Source: JBLHKS01 sp047620505
Lineage (GTDB): Bacteria > Verrucomicrobiota > Verrucomicrobiia > Verrucomicrobiales > DEV007
Length of the DNA stretch: 11,805 nucleotides
Assembly (NCBI GenBank): GCA_047620505.1
Contig: JBLHKS010000216.1
Location: 1 to 11,805 of the forward strand
Reading direction: 5' to 3'
A model generated the notes under the pieces. It was not told the DNA's origin. It saw only the letters and a list, made by a program, of their open reading frames with translations, and did not search any database. The position numbers and the translations under genes are program-made. This document shows, piece by piece, positions 1-5,664 of this stretch (within the stretch, counting starts at the first letter, position 1; each line of letters begins with the position of its first letter).

Positions 1-599
1 GCCGGGATCGCCATGAAGAAAGAAAACTCGGCTGCTTTGCTCGGATTGATTTTCGCCAGCATCCCGGTAGCGATTGTCGATCCAGAGCGCGAAATTCCGG
101 GCAGAATTGCGAACGCTTGGGCGATTCCCATGACGATCGAACCGACGAGGGTCATTTCGCCGGTGTTTTCTTGCGCGGCCTTCGCCCTGCGAAACAAGCG
201 GGGCAAAAGCAGAACCGCGCCCGTCACGATGAGCAGGCAAGAGACCAGGACCGCGCTTTCGAAAGCCGATTTGATCTGATCTTTCAGCGTCAGCCCGAAA
301 ATTACTGCAGGAATCGTGGCGACGATCAGAAGAAGGACCGTTTTGTGGTGAATATTGAATTTCGTCGAGAAAATCCCGACCGTCATCGCGATCAGACGTC
401 GGTGAAAATAGATCAGGACCGAAAGCAGGGTTCCGAGGTGAACCGCAACCGCGAAAGTGATCCCGTCACTCGAGTGAGAATCCATTCCGACTCCGAGAAG
501 TTCGCCAGTCAGAACCAAGTGCCCCGACGACGAAATCGGGAGGAATTCCGTGAATCCCTGGACGATCCCAAGGACGATTGCGTGCCACAACTCCATCAT
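1..599 (-). CDS. uppP: Undecaprenyl-diphosphate phosphatase UppP (BacA), 3' part missing at window edge
   Basis: Integral membrane phosphatase that converts undecaprenyl diphosphate to the monophosphate, recycling the lipid carrier for peptidoglycan and other envelope glycans. I translated this by hand from the complement; the frame stays open for 199 codons and leaves the window before a stop. Seen directly: the N-terminal family signature QGFTEFLPISSSGH (residues 14-27), containing the (E/Q)xxxE motif as Q14-E18 and the conserved H27, and the second signature PGISRSGST (167-175) with R171. Hydrophobic segments alternate as expected for the family. Full-length members are roughly 260-290 residues, so about 60-90 residues are missing. 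The start is one of two adjacent ATGs at 597-599 and 594-596; an in-frame stop at 612-614 bounds it upstream. No Shine-Dalgarno is visible. It is transcribed divergently from the TIR-STAND gene. Confidence 0.95.
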   Translation of the reverse strand, partial: MMELWHAIVLGIVQGFTEFLPISSSGHLVLTGELLGVGMDSHSSDGITFAVAVHLGTLLSVLIYFHRRLIAMTVGIFSTKFNIHHKTVLLLIVATIPAVIFGLTLKDQIKSAFESAVLVSCLLIVTGAVLLLPRLFRRAKAAQENTGEMTLVGSIVMGIAQAFAILPGISRSGSTIATGMLAKINPSKAAEFSFFMAIP

Positions 600-698
600 T
601 TGGCGGGAGTGTTAGGGGATTCCGCAGGCGGAGCAAGGGAAAATCCACGAGCGAATTCAGATTTGGCCAATAAAGTCTGTAATTTCCACATTTCGAGA

Positions 699-726
699 TT
701 GTGAGAAGGCCTGCGTTTCCTATTAT
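699..726 (+). promoter_or_regulatory. Candidate sigma-70 promoter for the TIR-STAND gene
   Basis: TTGTGA at 699-704 (4 of 6 to TTGACA) and TATTAT at 721-726 (5 of 6 to TATAAT) are separated by 16 bases. This would start transcription near 733 and leave a leader of about 17 bases before the ATG at 750, consistent with a gene lacking a Shine-Dalgarno. Sequence match only; the sigma factor consensus of this organism is assumed, not known. I see no equally good promoter for the divergent uppP in 600-749. Confidence 0.4.
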
Positions 727-749
727 TAACCGGTTCTCCTCAAGACTGA

Positions 750-3101
750 ATGCCCTCCCAGATTTTTATCAGCGCCGTTCCCGAAGAGTTCGGCAGTTAT
801 ACCGATCAGCTTGCGGCGGCCCTTCGGAAGCGAGATTTCTCCGTCGCACGCCAGACTGACTTCGAAGCCGGTCGTGGCTCGCTTCTCGGCAATCTCGACG
901 CCTACCTTCAGCGCTGCGACATCGTGATCTGCCTCATCGGCGAACGTTACGGAGCCGAACCGGCCTACGCGGAATCCAAGGAGCACGGCCAGGGCCGTTA
1001 TTCGCTGACTCAATGGGAGTACCTGATCGCCAGAGAATGCGGAAAGACGATCCACGTTTTTTTCCCCGAGCCAACTGCGCTACGGGATGAGGATGAGCCG
1101 GAAAAACGCTCGACTCGCGATCGGCAGGCCGCCTTCTGGGCTGAGGAGATCGAGGTAAAAACTGTTCCGCGGGAGCCGTTTCACAACGTCGACGACGTCG
1201 TTAAAAAAGTCCTCGCGATTTCAGGCCTCGAGCCAAACGAAGAAGTCCGAACTGTCGCCGATCCGCTCGCTCGCGAGCTCGACACCGAATGCCCTTACGT
1301 TGGCCTGCGCCCGTTCGAACGAAGCGAGCGACTTCAGTTCCTGACTCGCGACACGCTGATTCGGCAGCTGCTGAGGCGAATCGAGTTTTCACCGCTGACG
1401 ACTGTGTTTGGCGCTTCCGGCTGCGGAAAGAGTTCAATCCTTCGAGCCGGAGCCCTGCGCGACTGGGCTCAGGAACACGGTGATAACGGAAAAATCATCT
1501 TCACCGCCCCCTGCGCCGACCCCTACGAAGGTCTCGTCGCGGGATTCGCCCGTGCCGGATTCGACAAGGACGAAGTGCGCGCGATCGCCGCCCCCCACAT
1601 CGAAGACCCGGACGGAGCCGCCGGTGCGGTGTCCTCGGACGTGTTTCACGACCTCAGCCGAAATCTCCTCGAGGACGGTGAAAAATGGCTCATTGTGATC
1701 GATCCGTTCGAGGAAATGTTCGTCCGCGGCCAGCGCGCGCAGAGACTTTTGACCGAGCGATTCGTTGCTTCGATCGTCAGCCTGATCAAGGAAGAGCCGA
1801 AAGACATCCGCCTGGTTTTGACAATGCGAGACGACCTGTTCGGGCTGATCCAGTCGCACTCCGAGCTCTTTCCGCTGATCGATTCTAACCTCTTTCGAAT
1901 CCCGGAAATCCTCGGCGATGATCTTCGCCAGATTATCGAGGAACCCGCAGCCAAACAAGGCGTCATTTTTGAGCGCAGCCTCGTCGATCGGATCGTCGAC
2001 GAAGTCTCGGATCGCCCCGGATTGCTCCCGCTGATGCAGCACGCTTTGATGGCGCTGTGGGAAAATTCCGACGTCGCCGGCCGGATGCTGACGATCGATG
2101 CGCACGAGGCCAACGGCGGCGTTGAAGGCGCTCTCGGCCGCGAACTCGACGTATTTTACGAGGGCCTGAACGAACACGAGCAGCGAACCGTTCGAAATGT
2201 CCTGCTTACTCTTGTCGATATTTGCGAGCCTCCGCGTGGAGCCCGGCATGTTGGGAAATCGGCGACACGCGACGACATAATCTCGATCGGCGGCCTCGAA
2301 CTTCTTCAGCAGCTGCTGGACGATGCTGGAATTCTCCGCGCCACCGGCCCAGGCGGCGAGATCATCGAATTTGCCCACGAAGCGGTGATTGACGGCTGGT
2401 CTCGGCTGAAAATCTGGGCTCGCGACCGGCGCGAAGCGATGATTTTGCGTCCGCTCCTGCAGGAAGACGCAACTCGATGGGAAACCCGCCGCCGCAAATC
2501 CGAATGGGCCGAGGCGCGCGTGGTACTTTGGGAAGGATCGCGTCTCGCCAAGGTCGAAGAACTCGATGCAAACGGCGATTTCCAGCGAGTCGGCGGGATC
2601 GGATCGCTCGAACGCCGTTTTCTCGAAGCCTGCACTCGCCGAAAGGACAACCTCGACGTTATCGATCTCCGCAAGCGGCTTTTCGAATCGTCCGAGCGCT
2701 GGAAATGGCTGAAGCGACGGCGTCAATGGCTCAAAGCTCGCGGCGAATTGTGGACCGGATCTGATCTGGAACGAACCGTCGAATGCTGGAGTGGCGGTCA
2801 GTTCAAATTGTTAGCCGATTTCAACGATCTCGGAAATCTCGAGCGTCTGGAAAAGGAATTCGTTCGCGCGAGCGTTGCCCGACGTGACCGGACGATGCGA
2901 CGCTGGCGACTTCGATTCTGGCTGATCGCGCTCGTCGCGTTGTTTGCGATTTTCGCCGTTTCCCGGCCATGGACTCATCAAGGGCTCAAGCGGATGGGTT
3001 GGGATCATCCGTCGTTAGAAAAATGGTTTGGCTGGCTCGACAGACAGCCAGTTGCGGCTGAGGTCGAAGCGGAACCCGCAGCTCCGGACGCGACCGATTA
3101 A
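750..3101 (+). CDS. TIR/DUF4062-like domain - nSTAND1 NTPase - duplicated linker - C-terminal TM protein
   Basis: Predicted membrane-anchored signalling ATPase of 783 residues. Residues 1-106 resemble TIR/DUF4062 sensors-effectors: start strand QIFISAV (4-10), CDIVICLIGERYG (56-68), and SLTQWE (85-90), where E90 sits at the position of the TIR catalytic glutamate. Residues about 181-570 match the nSTAND1 module: CPYVGLRPF (181-189), Walker A GASGCGKSS (221-229, K227), Walker B IVID-PFEE (315-322, D318), the MRDD motif (359-362), GLLPLMQHALMALWE (424-438), GGVEGAL (456-462) and FAHEAVIDGW (541-550). A segment containing LWxGSxL and a later LExxF motif then occurs twice (576-631 and 650-711), followed by one hydrophobic helix (about 722-738) and an acidic tail. 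No WD40 repeats are present, unlike many relatives. It sits alone among housekeeping genes, 65 bases before hisC. Role is inferred: STAND ATPases with TIR domains often act in antiphage or regulated cell-death signalling, but regulatory roles are equally possible. The ATG at 750 is favoured because the first strand begins within a few residues. Confidence 0.85.
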   Translation: MPSQIFISAVPEEFGSYTDQLAAALRKRDFSVARQTDFEAGRGSLLGNLDAYLQRCDIVICLIGERYGAEPAYAESKEHGQGRYSLTQWEYLIARECGKTIHVFFPEPTALRDEDEPEKRSTRDRQAAFWAEEIEVKTVPREPFHNVDDVVKKVLAISGLEPNEEVRTVADPLARELDTECPYVGLRPFERSERLQFLTRDTLIRQLLRRIEFSPLTTVFGASGCGKSSILRAGALRDWAQEHGDNGKIIFTAPCADPYEGLVAGFARAGFDKDEVRAIAAPHIEDPDGAAGAVSSDVFHDLSRNLLEDGEKWLIVIDPFEEMFVRGQRAQRLLTERFVASIVSLIKEEPKDIRLVLTMRDDLFGLIQSHSELFPLIDSNLFRIPEILGDDLRQIIEEPAAKQGVIFERSLVDRIVDEVSDRPGLLPLMQHALMALWENSDVAGRMLTIDAHEANGGVEGALGRELDVFYEGLNEHEQRTVRNVLLTLVDICEPPRGARHVGKSATRDDIISIGGLELLQQLLDDAGILRATGPGGEIIEFAHEAVIDGWSRLKIWARDRREAMILRPLLQEDATRWETRRRKSEWAEARVVLWEGSRLAKVEELDANGDFQRVGGIGSLERRFLEACTRRKDNLDVIDLRKRLFESSERWKWLKRRRQWLKARGELWTGSDLERTVECWSGGQFKLLADFNDLGNLERLEKEFVRASVARRDRTMRRWRLRFWLIALVALFAIFAVSRPWTHQGLKRMGWDHPSLEKWFGWLDRQPVAAEVEAEPAAPDATD
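2307..2318. repeat. 12-bp palindrome CAGCAGCTGCTG inside the STAND gene
   Basis: Perfect 12-base palindrome encoding part of LQQLLDD in the plus-strand gene. It is one of seven places in the window with the core GCAGCTGC; the other coding copies are read in different frames and on both strands. Shorter copies of the core lie at 1364-1371, 5778-5785 and 11108-11115. Confidence 0.5.
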
Positions 3102-3128
3102 GCTGGGCTCGATCCCAGCAGCTGCTGG
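3102..3128. repeat. Two overlapping perfect dyads directly after the STAND stop codon
   Basis: Immediately after the TAA (3099-3101), GCTGGG (3102-3107) pairs perfectly with CCCAGC (3114-3119) around a six-base loop. The same CCCAGC is also part of the 14-base palindrome CCAGCAGCTGCTGG (3115-3128), so the two structures are mutually exclusive. There is no following T tract, so this is not a canonical Rho-independent terminator, though it may stabilise the 3' end or reduce read-through into hisC. The 16-base string 3113-3128 recurs exactly at 9579-9594. Confidence 0.55.
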
Positions 3129-3166
3129 TTGCAAACCCGGCGATCCTACCCAACTTTCGCGCCGAC

Positions 3167-4273
3167 ATGTCCAGCCTCGACACCATTTGGGATCACGCCA
3201 ATCCGCAACTCCGCGACCTTGTTTCTTACGAACCCGGGAAACCGATCGAAGACGTCGCTCGCGAACTCGGTTTGAAACCGGAGGAAATCCTCAAACTCGC
3301 GTCTAACGAAAATCCTCTCGGGCCTTCACCGAAAGCGGTCGAGGCGATGAAGGCGGCGGCCGAAGTGGCCCATATTTATCCGGATGGCGGCGGCTGGAAG
3401 CTGCGAAACGCGATCGCAGAAAAATTTGGCCTGGAGCGCGAAAACGTCGTCATCGGAAACGGGTCGAACGAGGTTATCGAGTTAGTCGGTCATGCTTTTC
3501 TTCGGCCGGGCAACAACATCGTCGTCGCCGACCACGCATTCGTGGTTTACAAGCTGATGGCGAAGCTTTTCGGGGCCGAAACGATCGAAATTCCCGATCC
3601 TGGATTCGTCCACGATCTCGATGCGATGGCCGCGGCGATCACGCCGGAAACGAAGGAGGTTTTCATCGCGAATCCTAACAATCCGACAGGGACGCTCGTC
3701 GGCCAGGACGCAATCGAGCGGTTCATGGACCGGGTTCCCGATCACGTGATCGTGGTTTTTGACGAGGCCTACTACGAGTTTCTCGAAGAGCCACCGGACA
3801 CGCTTAAATTTGTCCGCGAAGGCCGGAATGCGATCGTTTTGCGGACGTTTTCGAAGATCCAGGGACTCGCAGGGCTTCGGATCGGCTACGGACTCGCGCC
3901 CAAGCCGCTGGCTGACGTTTTGCAGAAATGCCGACAACCGTTCAATGCGAATGCGATCGCTCAGGCGGGTGCTTTGGCGGGTTTGCAGGACGACGACCAC
4001 CAGAATCGGACGCGTGAGATGAACCGAGTCGGCCTGCGGTTCTACGAGGAAGAATTGCCGAAATTGAACCTCGAATTCGTCCCGAGTTTCGCGAATTTCG
4101 TCATGGTTAACGTCGGCGATGGCGACCGGGTTTTCACCGAGATGATGAAGCAGGGCGTGATCATTCGGGCGATGCGCAGTTACAAATTACCGGACTGGGT
4201 TCGGATCACGATCGGAACCGCAGAGCAGAATCGAAGATGCCTCGAGGTGCTTAAAAACGTCATCGCGCAATAA
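3167..4273 (+). CDS. hisC: Histidinol-phosphate aminotransferase HisC
   Basis: Cytosolic PLP-dependent class I/II aminotransferase that converts imidazole-acetol phosphate and glutamate to histidinol phosphate in histidine synthesis. The 368-residue product has normal family length. Visible landmarks: the N-terminal YEPGKP and LASNENPLGPSP (45-55), YPDGGG (71-76), NPNNPTG (169-175), FDEAYYEF (198-205) with D199 for the PLP pyridine nitrogen and Y202, TFSKIQGLAGLRIGYG (227-242) with Schiff-base lysine K230 and phosphate-binding R238, and a C-terminal WVRITIG motif. The start ATG fits the family N-terminus (MSSLDTIWDHANPQL); no Shine-Dalgarno precedes it. It stands apart from any other his gene here and lies 65 bases after the STAND gene, so co-transcription is possible. 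Paralogues acting on aromatic acids exist, so the exact substrate is inferred. Confidence 0.93.
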   Translation: MSSLDTIWDHANPQLRDLVSYEPGKPIEDVARELGLKPEEILKLASNENPLGPSPKAVEAMKAAAEVAHIYPDGGGWKLRNAIAEKFGLERENVVIGNGSNEVIELVGHAFLRPGNNIVVADHAFVVYKLMAKLFGAETIEIPDPGFVHDLDAMAAAITPETKEVFIANPNNPTGTLVGQDAIERFMDRVPDHVIVVFDEAYYEFLEEPPDTLKFVREGRNAIVLRTFSKIQGLAGLRIGYGLAPKPLADVLQKCRQPFNANAIAQAGALAGLQDDDHQNRTREMNRVGLRFYEEELPKLNLEFVPSFANFVMVNVGDGDRVFTEMMKQGVIIRAMRSYKLPDWVRITIGTAEQNRRCLEVLKNVIAQ

Positions 4274-4329
4274 CTCGTTCGTGATCAGCAACTTGGCCAA
4301 CCAGCAAAGTTTGTATGCGAAAAACCAGT

Positions 4330-4346
4330 GTGAGAGTCATTCTCAC
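4330..4346. promoter_or_regulatory. Fur-like dyad (possible operator) upstream of the response regulator
   Basis: GTGAGAGTCATTCTCAC is a dyad with GTGAGA and TCTCAC arms around GTCAT. Its core TGAGAGTCATTCTCA (4331-4345) matches the 15-base 7-1-7 Fur consensus TGATAATCATTATCA at 12 of 15 positions. It lies about 70 bases upstream of the leader ORF and 57 bases after hisC. It could bind a Fur-family or other dimeric regulator, or act as a weak hairpin at the end of hisC; no T tract follows. The regulator identity is inference. Confidence 0.35.
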
Positions 4347-4399
4347 TCCTGCGCGAACAGCTGACAACCAGCGACTTACGACTTCTTGAGGAGATTGGC

Positions 4400-4438
4400 A
4401 TGAATTCGGCTTTTAAAGGCCTTCGAATTAAGCCATGA
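4400..4438 (+). CDS. 12-codon leader ORF overlapping the response regulator start
   Basis: ATG at 4400-4402 opens a 12-residue peptide (MNSAFKGLRIKP) ending in TGA at 4436-4438, which overlaps the response regulator ATG (4435-4437) in the classic ATGA arrangement. A strong Shine-Dalgarno, GAGGAG at 4388-4393, lies six bases upstream of this ATG; it is the clearest ribosome binding site in the window, while the response regulator itself has none. The simplest reading is translational coupling: ribosomes load at the leader, reach the stop and reinitiate at the overlapping ATG. The peptide has no recognisable domain and lacks runs of a single amino acid, so amino-acid-sensing attenuation is not suggested. 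It is too short for gene callers, so expression is unproven. Confidence 0.5.
   Translation: MNSAFKGLRIKP
4403..4429 (+). promoter_or_regulatory. Stem-loop within the leader ORF
   Basis: AATTCG (4403-4408) is perfectly complementary to CGAATT (4424-4429), with the inner palindrome AAGGCCTT (4416-4423) between them. In RNA this forms a modest A/U-rich hairpin that begins just after the leader ATG and ends five bases before the response regulator ATG. A ribosome translating the leader would melt it, so it fits a coupling or start-occlusion role. Stability is not computed. Confidence 0.35.
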
Positions 4439-4929
4439 GCCAGACCAGCCCAGATACGAAATCGCCACGCAAAGTCTTGATCATCGATGACGATGAGGAG
4501 TTTGCGGAATCGCTAACGATGTCCTTGGGGCGTGGAAGCGATTTTGAAGTCGCCTATGAAACCTGCTCAGGTCGTGCCCGAGCGACAGCGCGCGAGTTTC
4601 AGCCAGATTTGATCTTGCTCGATGTGATGTTGAACAAGATTTCCGGTTCTGATCTTTATTTTCTCTTTCAGCGCGACGCTGACCTCAAAAATACGCCGGT
4701 GATCGTGCTTTCGGCGCTGATCGAAGAGGAAAGCGCTGGCGGAAAGGAAGTTGCCTACGGAATCGGTCTGCTTCGACGGCTACCGGCATTTCCGAAGCCA
4801 TTTCGACTCAGCGGCTTGATCGAGGCTGTGAATCGGGAGATCGATAAGGCCGAAGAAGCGGCTCAGGTCAGCCGCCCGACTCCAAGTGGCCGGATCTCCG
4901 GAGATCAGACGACGGTCGCGGTTGCTTGA
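4435..4929 (+). CDS. Single-domain response regulator (CheY-like receiver)
   Basis: Cytosolic phospho-receiver of 164 residues with no output domain. The receiver covers about 12-135: KVLIIDDDEEF (13-23) supplies the acidic Mg pocket (D18-D20), phospho-acceptor D63 is in LILLDVML (59-66), the switch residue is S93 in VIVLSAL (89-95), and K121 is in FPKPF (119-123). The roughly 25-residue tail is polar and looks disordered. Such stand-alone receivers relay phosphate or bind partner proteins rather than DNA. No histidine kinase lies in the window, so the partner is unknown. It starts at the ATGA overlap with the leader ORF and has no Shine-Dalgarno of its own. Its last 25 bases overlap the 3' end of the convergent membrane-protein gene, so antisense interaction between the two transcripts is possible. 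Confidence 0.9.
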   Translation: MSQTSPDTKSPRKVLIIDDDEEFAESLTMSLGRGSDFEVAYETCSGRARATAREFQPDLILLDVMLNKISGSDLYFLFQRDADLKNTPVIVLSALIEEESAGGKEVAYGIGLLRRLPAFPKPFRLSGLIEAVNREIDKAEEAAQVSRPTPSGRISGDQTTVAVA

Positions 4930-5657
4930 GGCGCTGGAGCTGGCTCCGTCGCAACGGGATCGGCCAAGTCCTGGGTGGACGCCGTGATCATGATCTTTTG
5001 CCAGATTTTGCGGGAGAGCCCGCTGGTCAGCGATTCGATTTCGTTCACGCCAGAGAGCGTTAGCGGATCGTCGAAATCCTGAACCAACATCGCAGCAAGT
5101 TTGCTGACGATCGAAAGCATTTCGCTGCAATAATCGAAATACCGCTTCAATTCGTGGCTGGTCAAATCGCGTTCAGGCGAAGATAAAGTTCGCTGATAAG
5201 ACCGAGTGACGCTTTCGGGATCCTTCGTCAGCTGATGCATATCAATGATGTGCGCGAGCGATCTCAGCTTGTGAATCATGTCCAGCGCCTTCGCCCGCTT
5301 GACCCGCCGCTCTCGCCTGATGAGAAAATAGATTGCGATTGCGATGAAAATCAGATCGTTGACGAGCGATTCGGCCGTTTGAACGAGATCCGAAAAGCTG
5401 AGCTTCTTGAGATCCGGATTCATCGAGACGAACATCCAAGCCAAAGCCCCGATAATCCCGGCAATAACCAATCCCGAGATCACTCGATGAATGATGAGCG
5501 GCTTGCTGAGTTCCTCCGACACGGCAGCTGACTCCCTTGCCGTATCGCAGACGTCGCCAACCACTTCGGTGATCCCGCGATCCGGAAACCGCTCAGTCAT
5601 CCGAGCGCGAAGGCGATCGACCGTTTTGATGATTGAGCTGGACTTCAGGTGGGCCAT
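4905..5657 (-). CDS. Conserved two-helix membrane protein of unknown function
   Basis: A 250-residue protein with no function I can assign. Two hydrophobic segments are visible, about residues 58-79 and 99-114, with short basic stretches (RRERRVKRAK, 114-123) after the second that predict a cytoplasmic C-terminal part. The soluble part contains LRSLAHIIDMHQLTKDP (131-147), YFDYCSEML (173-181) and SGLSRKIWQKI (212-222); I recognise these as recurring in uncharacterised bacterial proteins but know no named role. The tail is Ala/Pro/Thr-rich. The gene begins seven bases after the gatA stop with no Shine-Dalgarno, so it is probably translationally coupled to gatA and shares its transcript. Its 3' end overlaps the response regulator by 25 bases, tail to tail, and I see no terminator between them. 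Confidence 0.8.
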   Translation of the reverse strand: MAHLKSSSIIKTVDRLRARMTERFPDRGITEVVGDVCDTARESAAVSEELSKPLIIHRVISGLVIAGIIGALAWMFVSMNPDLKKLSFSDLVQTAESLVNDLIFIAIAIYFLIRRERRVKRAKALDMIHKLRSLAHIIDMHQLTKDPESVTRSYQRTLSSPERDLTSHELKRYFDYCSEMLSIVSKLAAMLVQDFDDPLTLSGVNEIESLTSGLSRKIWQKIMITASTQDLADPVATEPAPAPQATATVV

Positions 5658-5664
5658 CTGGCGA

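Noticed and set aside
117..704. A 195-codon plus-strand open frame across uppP
   Set aside because: The translation is rich in Arg, Asp and Gln with no family features, whereas the opposite strand encodes unmistakable UppP signatures.
1434..2726. A 430-codon open frame on the minus strand opposite the STAND gene
   Set aside because: It is the complement shadow of a GC-rich, strongly coded plus-strand gene. The translation shows no domain, and the plus-strand frame carries clear TIR and STAND motifs.
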